Below, piece after piece: positions 16,923 to 25,788 of a stretch of 64,000 nucleotides of DNA. The notes under the pieces are model-generated. The model did no database searches. It had not been told where the DNA came from and was given only the letters and a program-made list of their open reading frames with translations. A program made the position numbers and the translations under genes. The DNA is from CAZYFH01 sp964646815. Its GTDB lineage: Bacteria; Acidobacteriota; Vicinamibacteria; Vicinamibacterales; UBA8438. The stretch spans positions 100,168 to 164,167 of the forward strand of contig CAZYFH010000004.1 in NCBI GenBank assembly GCA_964646815.1, given 5' to 3'. Position 1 is the first letter of the stretch. Every line of letters begins with the position of its first letter.

Positions 16923-17573
16923 TTACTCCCGCCGATAGACCCGCCGCAGCTCGAGACCGTGGTAGTCGCCGCGCGGGTCGACCGTCGTCGTGGCCACCAG
17001 CTCCCTGTCTCCGCGCGGCTGGAGCCGATGTGTCAACCGCGGCCCGGACGGCATACTGATCTCTGCGCGCAGCACGCCGTCATCCCACCGGGTCTTCCTG
17101 GTAATTGCCACGCCCTTGCCGGCAATGCCAGTGTGGTCGCGGCCGTCGGGAACGAGCCGTACCGCACGGCCATCGTCGTAAGTCAGAACGACCTCGTCCT
17201 CTCGTTGCTTGATCGTCATCTGACGGGGGGCCGTCAGGAGGTCGGCGAAGGCCTCGCGCATTGCCGACCTCCGAGCCCGCCGGTCCTCGCGATCCCGTTC
17301 GCCATCGGGGTACCCAGACGCGCCGCGCCCTCCCGTGAACCCGCCGCGACCGTACGTGCCTGGCGCGCCGAACCCGCCAAACGCGCCGCTCCGCCGGCGA
17401 GGGTCGGCGTCGCCCGACGCCGTCGGCGGGTCTCCGTGTAGGGTGTCGCTGCGCTCGTAGTCGACCCGCCAACGGCCGGAAAGGTCTGGCGTCTGGGAGA
17501 GGGCCCCGGCGGGGAGCGGCGCGGTGAGCGCAAGCAGCAGCGTAGCGGTCACCAACATCAGCAACGCGCGCAT
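16923..17573 (-). CDS. Hypothetical exported protein with Gly/Arg-rich linker
   Basis: 216 residues from ATG 17573, which has GGAGG 4-5 bases upstream and starts a clear signal peptide (ALLMLVTATLLLALTAP..AGA). The mature part opens with PDLSGRWRVDYERSD, a motif seen at the start of many acidobacterial secreted proteins of unknown function. A low-complexity Gly/Arg/Asp stretch follows (about residues 60-110), then a beta-rich domain with VLTYDDGRAVRLVPDG. No function can be given. The reading frame continues to 17993, but that extension covers the opposite-strand gene region and is not credible. Confidence 0.65.
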   Translation of the reverse strand: MRALLMLVTATLLLALTAPLPAGALSQTPDLSGRWRVDYERSDTLHGDPPTASGDADPRRRSGAFGGFGAPGTYGRGGFTGGRGASGYPDGERDREDRRARRSAMREAFADLLTAPRQMTIKQREDEVVLTYDDGRAVRLVPDGRDHTGIAGKGVAITRKTRWDDGVLRAEISMPSGPRLTHRLQPRGDRELVATTTVDPRGDYHGLELRRVYRRE

Positions 17574-17844
17574 GGGGCCTCCGACGACTGGCGGGCACAC
17601 ATCGACCATGAGTTTAAACGACAGCACCGGCCCGCAGGCCGGCGGTGCGCGGCGCGGATTCCCGGCAGGTTCTGCGAGACTGACCGGGGACAGGGCCGGT
17701 GGGCGCTCAACCGTCTGGCGAGGCAGGCGATCGTCGTTCGCTTGGTGCGCCTTGTCGGAGAACACGGGGCACGTAATTAGGGTCCTTCGGTTCGCGTCGA
17801 TGTGTTTCGTTCGACCGATATCTAGCTTTCCAAGGAGGATTGAG

Positions 17845-19008
17845 ATGCGTCGGATCGCCAGCATCGCTCTCGTGTTCGCGTTAGCTGCGGCCGCACTCGA
17901 CTTCGACGTCATCGGTGGCGCCACTGCGATCGCGGAGCAGGGCAACGCTGCGCATGCCCATATCGGCCACGTGATGGATGGCTGGAACGACACGCCCGAT
18001 GGTCAAGGCCTGCTCCCCGCCGCCATCGCCGAGGCGAGGATCGACGCGCAGCATGCCTCGCTTGCCGCCAAGGATCCGAGCAACCTCGACGCGATGAAGC
18101 TCCACGCGGCGCACGTGCTGCACGCGGTTGATCCGGAGAAGATCGCCGGCGGCCCCGGCCTTGGCTACGGGGTCAAGAAAGCCGCCGCCGGCGCGGCCGG
18201 GCACATCGAGTTCGCCGCCAAGTCGGCCGGCGCGTCCGGCGCCGTCATGACCCATAGCGAGCACGTGGCCACCTCCGCACGCAACACCGTCTCGCGCGCG
18301 GACAAGATCGTCGCGCTGGCTAAGAAGATCGAGGTGGCCAGTTCGACCTCGGTAGCGTCCAGACTAGTCGCCGAACTCAACACCCTCGCCGAGCAACTGA
18401 TCAGCGGAGCCGACGCCAACGGCGACGGCCGGACTGGCTGGCTGGCTGGCTGGCAGCAGGGTGAAGGTGGCCTCGAGGTCGCCGCAACGCACGCCAACCT
18501 GGTGAAGAAGACCGAAGGGCTACCTTTGCAGCCCGTGGTTGAACGTCGCGCTCCATTCGACCGGCGCTACGTCCCGCCTGCCGACGGTGCTGGTCGGTCA
18601 CATACTGGGAGTATTCTCCCTCCGCCCACCCTGCAATGGCCGGACTGGTGTCGGATCAAGCTAGGTTTCGGTGCCGTGCTCTCTCGACCCGCGCGCATCC
18701 TGGCGGTGGCCGACGTGTTCGAAGCGCTTTCCGCCGAGCGGCCGTATCGCGGGACGCTGTCCACTGACCAGGCGCTCGCGATCATCGATACCGACAGCCG
18801 GCACCGCCTCTCCGCGACGTGCGTGGATGCGCGTGCCTCGACCGCGGGCGGGCCGCGGGAGTCAGTCAGATCAGGGCGCGTACGGCGTGTCGAGCCGGTA
18901 CTGCGGGCGCGTCTCGAGGAAGGCGTCGACACGCTCCCCGCGCGTGACGGCGTCGGCGAGAAAGGTCACGGCCTGGGTCAGCCGTGCGTCGGGCTCGGCA
19001 CAGCTTAA
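17845..19008 (+). CDS. Unknown exported protein whose frame runs into an HD-GYP fragment
   Basis: SD aaggagg and ATG at 17845 begin a signal peptide (IASIALVFALAAAAL). About 225 residues of an alpha-helical, His/Ala-rich protein follow (HIGHVMDGWNDTPDGQG, HAAHVLHAVDPEKIAGG, GLEVAATHANLVKKTEGLP). I know no function for it. After about 18540 the similarity changes: residues from about 280 read RPARILAVADVFEALSAERP and YRGTLSTDQALAIID, the C-terminal part of an HD-GYP cyclic-di-GMP phosphodiesterase, without its HD residues. The tail also overlaps the convergent aminotransferase by 138 bases. The real protein probably once ended near 18530 and lost its stop by fusion to a decayed HD-GYP gene. 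Confidence 0.55.
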   Translation: MRRIASIALVFALAAAALDFDVIGGATAIAEQGNAAHAHIGHVMDGWNDTPDGQGLLPAAIAEARIDAQHASLAAKDPSNLDAMKLHAAHVLHAVDPEKIAGGPGLGYGVKKAAAGAAGHIEFAAKSAGASGAVMTHSEHVATSARNTVSRADKIVALAKKIEVASSTSVASRLVAELNTLAEQLISGADANGDGRTGWLAGWQQGEGGLEVAATHANLVKKTEGLPLQPVVERRAPFDRRYVPPADGAGRSHTGSILPPPTLQWPDWCRIKLGFGAVLSRPARILAVADVFEALSAERPYRGTLSTDQALAIIDTDSRHRLSATCVDARASTAGGPRESVRSGRVRRVEPVLRARLEEGVDTLPARDGVGEKGHGLGQPCVGLGTA

Positions 19009-20133
19009 CCGAAGGAACCCGGCACCCTCGGCACCGAAGCACTCCCCCCCGAGGCATGCCACCCCTCGCGTATCGTCTGCCGCTTCGAGCAGAAACAGCG
19101 CAAGACCGTGTGACGTGATGCCGTGGCGATTGCAAATTGCCGCCACGGAGGGGAAGACGTAGAACGTGCCGCCCGGCATGAGACACGAGATGCCGTCAAT
19201 CGTATTGAGTCCAGCGACCAGCAGCTCGACCTTCCGGCGGAAGTCGGCCATCCGTTCGTCACGCACATCACAGTCGCGCTGCATCGCAGCGATGCCGGCT
19301 CGTTGGGTGAACGGTGGGACGCAGGAGAGCGCCGTGTTTACGAGCGTCCCGAGCACCGCAATGGTCGCCGGACTGCTAACCGCGAATCCGAGCCGCCACC
19401 CGCTCATGCTGAACGACTTGCTGAAGGTGTACGCCCCGACGCACTGGTCGAGCATTCCGGGCTGGGCCAGGAGCGAGTGGTGCTTTCCGCGCCACACCAT
19501 CGCGTCGTACGGCTCGTCACTGAAGACCGCGACGTTTCGGCCGCGAATCAATGACGCGAGCGCAGCGAGATCGCCCTCGGTGGCAACCCCGCCGGTGGGA
19601 TTGTGCGGGCTGTTCAGAAAGATTGCCTTTGGCCGCGCATCGTCAGCGAGGAAGCGGGCAACGTCACCGAGGTTCGGCCGGAACTCCTCCGAGGCCCTGA
19701 GCTTCGACACGCACATCCGACCGCCGCGGCGTTGGATGTTCGCCGGGTATGTCGGAAAGTGCGGGCTGAAGACGAGCACACCGTCACCGGGGTCGACGAA
19801 TGCCTCGCAGAAGAGCTGCTCGTAGATCTTCGCGCCCGGTCCGACCACGATGTGGTCAGACGTCGTAGAGAGCCCATACTGCTGGTTGAGATAGGACGCG
19901 GCGGCAGCCCTAAAGTCGGGTAGACCGAGCGACGGACCGTAGTGGGTCTGCCCGTCGCGGATGGCACCGAGGCCAGCCTCAAGCCCCGCGGGCGACGTCG
20001 GAAACGGGCTGTCGCCGATCTCGAGCTCGATCACGTCCTTGCCGGCCGCCTTCAGACGCTTCGCGACGGCAAGCACCGTGAACGCCGTCTCGCCTTCAAC
20101 GTCGGACGCGAAGCGCGAGAGCGTGACTGTCAT
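18871..20133 (-). CDS. PLP-dependent aminotransferase, class I/II
   Basis: 420 residues, aspartate/alanine-aminotransferase-like. Motifs: SPHNPTGG (PLP asparagine), FSDEPYDAMV (pyridine-N aspartate) and TFSKSFSMSGWRLG with the Schiff-base lysine. Start at ATG 20133, 8 bases after the E2 stop; a longer frame to 20217 would overlap E2. Third gene of the E1-E2-aminotransferase run, so it may produce or remove the 2-oxo acid that the E1 decarboxylates. Cytoplasmic. Confidence 0.9.
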   Translation of the reverse strand: MTVTLSRFASDVEGETAFTVLAVAKRLKAAGKDVIELEIGDSPFPTSPAGLEAGLGAIRDGQTHYGPSLGLPDFRAAAASYLNQQYGLSTTSDHIVVGPGAKIYEQLFCEAFVDPGDGVLVFSPHFPTYPANIQRRGGRMCVSKLRASEEFRPNLGDVARFLADDARPKAIFLNSPHNPTGGVATEGDLAALASLIRGRNVAVFSDEPYDAMVWRGKHHSLLAQPGMLDQCVGAYTFSKSFSMSGWRLGFAVSSPATIAVLGTLVNTALSCVPPFTQRAGIAAMQRDCDVRDERMADFRRKVELLVAGLNTIDGISCLMPGGTFYVFPSVAAICNRHGITSHGLALFLLEAADDTRGVACLGGECFGAEGAGFLRLSCAEPDARLTQAVTFLADAVTRGERVDAFLETRPQYRLDTPYAP

Positions 20134-20140
20134 CGCCGTG

Positions 20141-21427
20141 TTACGCGAAGACCGCGTCGGGGTGTTCCAGCAGCCGGCGCAGCGCACGCAGGAACTCCGC
20201 TCCAGTGGCGCCGTCAATCGCGCGGTGATCGGCCGACAACGTGAGGGTCATCATCGCGCCGACGACCACCGTCCCATCGCGAGCCACTGGGCGCGACTCG
20301 ACAGTGCCGACGCCGAGAATGCAGCTCTGCGGAGGATTCACAATCGCGAACAGGCTCGATACGCCGTACATCCCGAGGTTTGACACGGTGAACGTGGCGC
20401 CGCTGTACTCGGAAGGTGCAAGGCGACCGCTCCGCGCCCGCCCGACCAGGTCCCGAAGCTCGATCGCGATGACGTGGAGCGGCTTGCCGCCGGCCGCCCG
20501 CACGACCGGCGTCACGAGACCGGTCGGGGTGGTCACTGCCACCGCGATGTCGGCGGTCTCATAGACGCGAACTGCCTCTCCGGTCCACGCCGAGTTTGCC
20601 AGCGGAACCTCCCTGAGTGCGAGTGCCGTCGCGCGCACGATCACATCGGTGACGGTGAGCGCGTCGCCTCCGGCGGTCGCGGCAGCGCGCCGCGCGAGCA
20701 GCCGGTCAACGGCGCAGTGGACCTCCAGATAGAAATGAGGCACCGTCTGCTTGGCGTGGGCCATCCGCTCCGCGGTGACGCGGCGCATCGCCGTGACCGG
20801 CCGGTCTTCATGCCCGGCATTGGACAGCGCCGGCTGTGAAGGTTTTCGGACTCGAACCGCGGTCAGTCCCGACGGCGCCGCGGCACGCTCACCGGCATTC
20901 CGTGCCGCGAGTACACGCTCGACATCTGCCTTTCCGACCCGGCCCTCCGCTCCCGACCCCTGCACGGCCGTCAGGTCGATGCCAGCAACCGCCGCCATTC
21001 GACGCGCGAGCGGCGTGGCGGGCACCGCGGCGGATGGCTCATCAGCGGATGCGGCACGTGGCCGGTCCGGGGGCGGCGCTGGGGCCGTGGACGGGCCACT
21101 CGCCCGCGCGGCGATCTCTGACGCCGGCGCGCTCACGGCGGCGGCCCGGACTGCGTCGGCCTGCGGCACTGTTTCCGGAGCCGACGCACCCTCACGCAGC
21201 ACCGCGAGCACGGCCCCAACAGCGACGCCCTCGGTGCCTGGCCCAACCCGGATGTCCTCGAGCACCCCAGTGGCGGGAGCCTCGAGCTCGACGGTCGTCT
21301 TGTCAGTCTCGATCTCGGCAATCGGCTCACCGGCCGTCACCCGATCACCGACTTTTTTCAGCCACCCGGTCAAGGTGGCTGAGGTCATCGACTCGGCGAG
21401 TTCCGGCAATCGGACTTCGATGGGCAT
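20141..21427 (-). CDS. 2-oxoacid dehydrogenase E2 (dihydrolipoamide acyltransferase)
   Basis: 428 residues. An N-terminal lipoyl domain carries the lipoylated lysine in EIETDKTTVE, followed by an Ala/Pro linker, a peripheral-subunit-binding domain (ATPLARRMAAVAGIDL..GRVGKADV) and the acyltransferase core with the catalytic LSADHRAIDGATG. Start ATG at 21427 overlaps the E1 stop (TGATG), and the sequence begins directly with the lipoyl fold (MPIEVRLPELAESM); the longer frame to 21703 is an artefact inside E1. Works with E1 upstream; E3 is not in the window. Confidence 0.93.
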   Translation of the reverse strand: MPIEVRLPELAESMTSATLTGWLKKVGDRVTAGEPIAEIETDKTTVELEAPATGVLEDIRVGPGTEGVAVGAVLAVLREGASAPETVPQADAVRAAAVSAPASEIAARASGPSTAPAPPPDRPRAASADEPSAAVPATPLARRMAAVAGIDLTAVQGSGAEGRVGKADVERVLAARNAGERAAAPSGLTAVRVRKPSQPALSNAGHEDRPVTAMRRVTAERMAHAKQTVPHFYLEVHCAVDRLLARRAAATAGGDALTVTDVIVRATALALREVPLANSAWTGEAVRVYETADIAVAVTTPTGLVTPVVRAAGGKPLHVIAIELRDLVGRARSGRLAPSEYSGATFTVSNLGMYGVSSLFAIVNPPQSCILGVGTVESRPVARDGTVVVGAMMTLTLSADHRAIDGATGAEFLRALRRLLEHPDAVFA

Positions 21428-23787
21428 CAGGAGCGCGCGACGAGGACGCGGGCAACCGCATCGACGACGGCCTCGGTGTCGAGCCGATACTCGCGGTAGA
21501 GGTCGGGCACGTCGCCCGACTGGCCGAATCGGTCGACACCCAGCGGCACCACGTGATGCCGGCAGACCGAGGCAAGCCACGACAGCGTCGACGGGTGCGC
21601 GTCGAGCACGGTCACCAATCCCGCGTCCGACGGCAGCACGCTGAGCAGGCGCTCGACGTGTGAGACGACGCCACCAGGGCCGGCGTGGTGACTCGCGGTC
21701 CACCCCCGGTACAGCCGATCGACCGACGTGACCACCAGAAGACCCGCGCCCGGCACATCCTCCTGCAGCTGCCGGTGAGCGTCGATCGTCTCGGGCAACA
21801 CGGCGCCGCTCGCAATTAGCGCGACCTCCGCGTCATCACGCGGTGCGACCAGCCAGTAGCCGCCCTCCGTGATCTCGCGGGCGAGCGCGGGTGTCATCTC
21901 GCGCGATGGCTGTGCCACCGGACGGGTCGAGAGCCGCAGGTAGACCGCCCCGCCGTCCTTGGCCTGCAGATGCTCGAAACTCCAGCGCGCGATCTCGCAC
22001 AGCTCGTCGGCATAGGTAGGCTCGAACGCCGTGAGTCCAGGCTGCCCGATGCCGATCAGTGGCTCGTAGATCGACTGGTGGGCGCCACCCTCCGACGCCA
22101 GCGACACCCCCGACGGCGTGCCGACGACGATGAAACGGGCATCCTGATAGCAGGCATAGTTGAGCGCGTCGAGCCCGCGACTGATGAATGGGTCGTAGAC
22201 GGTGCCGATCGGCAACAGCCGCTCGCCAAACAACGGGCCGCTCAGGCCGAGTGCCGCCAGCAGAATGAAGAGGTTGTTCTCGGCGATGCCGAGCTCGATG
22301 TGCTGGCCGGCCGTTGACACCTCCCAATTGAGCGCCGACACGATCCGCTCGTCCTTGAACAGATCGCCCTGATCGCGGCGCCCGAAAATGTGCCGGCGGT
22401 TGAGCCACGATCCAAGGCTCGTCGACACCGTCACGTCCGGCGACGCCGTGACGATATGAGCGGCGAGCGTGGGATGCCACCGCGAGATGTCCGACAGGAG
22501 GCGGCCGAACGCATCTTGTGTCGAGAGGCGCTCACCAGTCGGCGGCTCGAAGTGATCCGGAACGGCAATTGTCGGCGCGCGATGGCGGCGGTCTGCGACC
22601 TGCCTGAACGGGACCGCATCGAGGAACGATTGGAGCTCGTCCGGCGTCACGTCGAGTCCGACAAACCGTTCCCACTCCTCGCCATCACCGATGTTCATCT
22701 GCTGCTTGAACCCCACCATCTGGTCAGGAGTCATCAAGCCGGCGTGGTTATCCTTGTGACCTGCGAACGGCAACCCGTATCCCTTGATGGTGTACGCAAT
22801 AAAGCAGGTCGGCGTATCGTCGCCGACCGCGTGAAACGCCTCGCTGACGGTGTCCATGTCGTGCCCGCCGAGGTTGGTCATGAGGCGGCTAAGCGCCGCG
22901 TCGTCGTGCTCGTCGAGGAGCGCACGAATCCCATGGGTGTCGCCCAGATCTCGCTGCAGTTCCGTGCGCCACGCGGCGCCGCCCTTGTAGGCGAGCGCGG
23001 AATACCGCGAGTTCCCGGCTGAATCGATCCAGTCGCGCAGCGCCTCCCCACCCGGCCGCTCAAACGCCGCGGATAAAAGGTGGCCGTATTTCAGCACTAC
23101 GACCCGCCAGTCGAGATTGCGAAACACTCCTTCCAGCCGGTCCGAGAAGCGATCGACCATCACTGCATCGAGACTTTGGCGGTTGTAATCGATGACCCAC
23201 CAGACGTTGCGGACGTCGTGCTTCCACGACTCGACCAGCGCCTCGAAGACATTGCCTTCGTCGAACTCAGCATCGCCGGCCAACGCGACCATCCGACCCT
23301 GGTCGCGTGCCGGCCCGAAGCCCTTCAACCGCACGTAATCTTGCACGAGCGCCGCGAAGCTGGTCATTGCCACGCCGAGCCCTACCGACCCCGTCGAGAA
23401 ATCGACATCGTCGGCGTCCTTGGTCCGGGACGGGTACGACTGCGCGCCGCCGAATCCTCGGAACTGCGCGAGTTGATCCCGGGTCTGCCGGCCTAGCAGG
23501 TACTGGATCGCGTGATACACCGGGCTGGCGTGCGGTTTAACGGCGACCCGGTCCGCGGGACGGAGCACGTCGAAGTAGAGCGCCGTCATCAGCGTCGCGA
23601 CCGAGGTCGACGACGCCTGGTGCCCGCCCACTTTCAGACCGTCTCGGGACGGGCGTAGATGGTTCGCGTGGTGAATCGTCCAGACCGCCAGCCAGAGCAC
23701 CTTCTGCTCGAGGGCCCGCAGGTGGCGGAGCCGCGAGGCCGACGCCTCAGCGGGTGCGGGTGTGGACAGACTCGAGCCTGTGGTCAT
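21427..23787 (-). CDS. Single-chain E1 / transketolase-like 2-oxoacid dehydrogenase (AceE-related)
   Basis: 786 residues, with alpha-, beta- and C-terminal transketolase domains in one chain as in homodimeric pyruvate dehydrogenase E1 but about 100 residues shorter than E. coli AceE. N-terminal GLKVGGHQASSTS and FSTGSVGLGVAM lead to the TPP motif GDAEFDEGNVFEAL, followed by WVIDYNRQSLD. In the second half ELGIAENNLF carries the catalytic Glu of transketolase-type proteins. Together with the overlapping E2 it should form a TPP/lipoyl complex that oxidatively decarboxylates a 2-oxo acid; pyruvate is likely but not proven. First gene of the operon. Confidence 0.87.
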   Translation of the reverse strand: MTTGSSLSTPAPAEASASRLRHLRALEQKVLWLAVWTIHHANHLRPSRDGLKVGGHQASSTSVATLMTALYFDVLRPADRVAVKPHASPVYHAIQYLLGRQTRDQLAQFRGFGGAQSYPSRTKDADDVDFSTGSVGLGVAMTSFAALVQDYVRLKGFGPARDQGRMVALAGDAEFDEGNVFEALVESWKHDVRNVWWVIDYNRQSLDAVMVDRFSDRLEGVFRNLDWRVVVLKYGHLLSAAFERPGGEALRDWIDSAGNSRYSALAYKGGAAWRTELQRDLGDTHGIRALLDEHDDAALSRLMTNLGGHDMDTVSEAFHAVGDDTPTCFIAYTIKGYGLPFAGHKDNHAGLMTPDQMVGFKQQMNIGDGEEWERFVGLDVTPDELQSFLDAVPFRQVADRRHRAPTIAVPDHFEPPTGERLSTQDAFGRLLSDISRWHPTLAAHIVTASPDVTVSTSLGSWLNRRHIFGRRDQGDLFKDERIVSALNWEVSTAGQHIELGIAENNLFILLAALGLSGPLFGERLLPIGTVYDPFISRGLDALNYACYQDARFIVVGTPSGVSLASEGGAHQSIYEPLIGIGQPGLTAFEPTYADELCEIARWSFEHLQAKDGGAVYLRLSTRPVAQPSREMTPALAREITEGGYWLVAPRDDAEVALIASGAVLPETIDAHRQLQEDVPGAGLLVVTSVDRLYRGWTASHHAGPGGVVSHVERLLSVLPSDAGLVTVLDAHPSTLSWLASVCRHHVVPLGVDRFGQSGDVPDLYREYRLDTEAVVDAVARVLVARS

Positions 23788-23874
23788 CGGACAGCAGAGA
23801 TGTCGTGCCGACAGATGCTACCAGGGAAACCGCCGAAGGGAAATCGTCCGTGGATCGCCCGAGGAGGTAGTAGG

Positions 23875-24993
23875 ATGCGTGGACAGACGTACGTCGGAAC
23901 GCCGCCGCAGGGACCTGACACCATGCCCAGACACGACACCGACCGGTGCGAGCAGATGACACGGCGAGAAGCGATGGGGCTCCTCGGCGCCGCGGCGTCA
24001 ACCGGGGTCGTCGCGGCCTGGGGTGGCGCCGTCGCCGCGCAGCAACGCTTTACCAGCGCCGATTCGCCAACGTTCCCGGGCGGCACCGTCATCCGCACGC
24101 TCCAGGGCGACCTCGCCCCGTCTGACCTCACCGATGGCGCGACGCTCTTTCACGAGCACGTCGGCCGCGCTGACATCGACCTCGCCGTAGAGGAGCTCCG
24201 CGCCTGCGCCTTCGACGGACTGGGCTGCATTGTCGATGCGGCAACCGGGCGGCGGTCTGCGGAGCAGGTGGAGCATCTGAACGCGATTGCCGGACGCACC
24301 GACGTGCGGATCGTGATGGCCGGCGGATACTTCGAGGACATCGGCTTCGCCAACTACCCGGTACGGGTCGCTGAGATGTCGGTGGATGAGCTGGTCGAGG
24401 AGCTCGTCGCCGACGCCGCCGCGCAGCGTTGGGGGGCGTTCGGCGAGATCGCGTCGTCGCTCGAGATGCGTCCCGACGAGCGCAAGGTGCACACGGCCAT
24501 TGCCCGTGCGCACCTCCGCACCGGGATCCCGATCTTCACGCACACGCCCCACGAGAGCTGCCCGAGCTGCGCCGTGGAGCAGATGGATGTCCTCGAGGGT
24601 GCGGGCGTCGACCTCGGACACGTGGTCATCGGCCATATGGCAACAATCAAGCCAGAGCACGACCCGCTCGCGACGCATATGGCGGTGGCGCGGCGTGGCG
24701 CGTTCATCGGCCTCGACACGCTGGGCCACGAGATGGGCCGGTCCGACATCCCCGCCGCGGACAAGGTCCGGATGGTCCAGGATCTCCTGGACGCCGGGCT
24801 CGACGATCACATCCTGTTCTCGTCCGACCAGGGAAACGTCCGTCAGTTCAAGCGATACTACGGGCACGGGTGGGCATCGGTGCTAATGCAGTTCGTGCCG
24901 AAGCTGCGCTTTGCCGGGGTACCCGAGCCGACGATCAACAAGATCCTAGTCGACAACCCGCGGCGGTTCCTCGCATTCACACCCAAGGTGTAA
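23875..24993 (+). CDS. Exported phosphotriesterase-family hydrolase
   Basis: 372 residues of the amidohydrolase-superfamily PTE branch. A Tat-like signal (TRREAMGLLGAAA) is preceded by about 25 residues. Metal ligands: HxH in FHEHV, His in FTHTPHES, His in VIGHMAT and Asp in LFSSDQGN. The bridging position, Lys in classic PTE, falls at GEIASSLE and appears to be Glu, as in many PTE-related lactonases and homologues. Natural substrate unknown; lactones or esters are more likely than organophosphates. ATG at 23875 has gaggagg 7 bases upstream. The frame opens earlier at 23659, inside the divergent E1 gene. Confidence 0.82.
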   Translation: MRGQTYVGTPPQGPDTMPRHDTDRCEQMTRREAMGLLGAAASTGVVAAWGGAVAAQQRFTSADSPTFPGGTVIRTLQGDLAPSDLTDGATLFHEHVGRADIDLAVEELRACAFDGLGCIVDAATGRRSAEQVEHLNAIAGRTDVRIVMAGGYFEDIGFANYPVRVAEMSVDELVEELVADAAAQRWGAFGEIASSLEMRPDERKVHTAIARAHLRTGIPIFTHTPHESCPSCAVEQMDVLEGAGVDLGHVVIGHMATIKPEHDPLATHMAVARRGAFIGLDTLGHEMGRSDIPAADKVRMVQDLLDAGLDDHILFSSDQGNVRQFKRYYGHGWASVLMQFVPKLRFAGVPEPTINKILVDNPRRFLAFTPKV

Positions 24994-25056
24994 CTCGCCT
25001 GGGTGTGGCCACCGCATTCGACCGACGACTCATCTCGCCTCACGGAGGAGGTCTAC

Positions 25057-25788
25057 ATGGCCGGCACGGCGGCGGCGGCGTGGGGATTCTGTACTGTGCT
25101 GGCCGGCATCGTGATGGTCGGGGCGCCGCTCATCGACGCACAACCCTCCCAGGACACCGACTATCCGCACGCGTACCCGCGCGCGGGTGTCGAGAAGCGA
25201 TTCGAGAACGAGCGGGTGATCATCTGGGAGGTGGTCTGGCTCGATGGCGTCCCGATGCCGTATCACCGTCACCGGTACGACATGACCGGCGTCTTCCTCC
25301 GGTGGGGGCCGCTCCGTGTCACGCGGCCGGACGGCACGTTCACCGTCAACGAGGATCCTTTCGACGTTCCGAGTGTCTTCCTCCTGCGTAAGGGTGTCAC
25401 CCACAAAGAAGAGGGAATCGGAACGCCCGAGCGCCACTCGATCATGATCGACCTCAAGGGCTATCACCCTCCCCGGCGGGACCCGCGGACCGATATCCCC
25501 CCCGCGTTTCCACGCGACGGCTCCACCGTGATGCTCGACGAGGACCGCGTGAAGATATGGGACGTGAAGCTTGAGGCCGGTCAGGGTGTGCCGCTACACG
25601 TGCACAACCACGATACGGTCGCGGTGTTCCTCAAGGGGGGCACCATTCGCTCGGTCAACGAGGACGGCACCGAAGCCACGACGACCTACGCGCACAAGGA
25701 CGTGCGGTACTGGTCCGCCGGGCGCGCACACCGCGAGGTGGTGGTCGACGGATCGCCGCGCGCAATGCTCTACGAGCTACAGGACTAG
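25057..25788 (+). CDS. Exported two-domain cupin protein
   Basis: 243 residues: signal peptide (WGFCTVLAGIVMVGAPL..AQP), then two cupin modules. The first has MPYHRHRYDMTGVFL, the second PLHVHNHDTVAVFLKGG, each with the His-x-His start of cupin motif 1, so two metal sites are plausible. SD ggaggagg lies 6-8 bases before ATG 25057. It sits 63 bases after the phosphotriesterase-like gene and likely shares its transcript. Enzymatic role unknown (dioxygenase, isomerase or binding). Confidence 0.75.
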   Translation: MAGTAAAAWGFCTVLAGIVMVGAPLIDAQPSQDTDYPHAYPRAGVEKRFENERVIIWEVVWLDGVPMPYHRHRYDMTGVFLRWGPLRVTRPDGTFTVNEDPFDVPSVFLLRKGVTHKEEGIGTPERHSIMIDLKGYHPPRRDPRTDIPPAFPRDGSTVMLDEDRVKIWDVKLEAGQGVPLHVHNHDTVAVFLKGGTIRSVNEDGTEATTTYAHKDVRYWSAGRAHREVVVDGSPRAMLYELQD

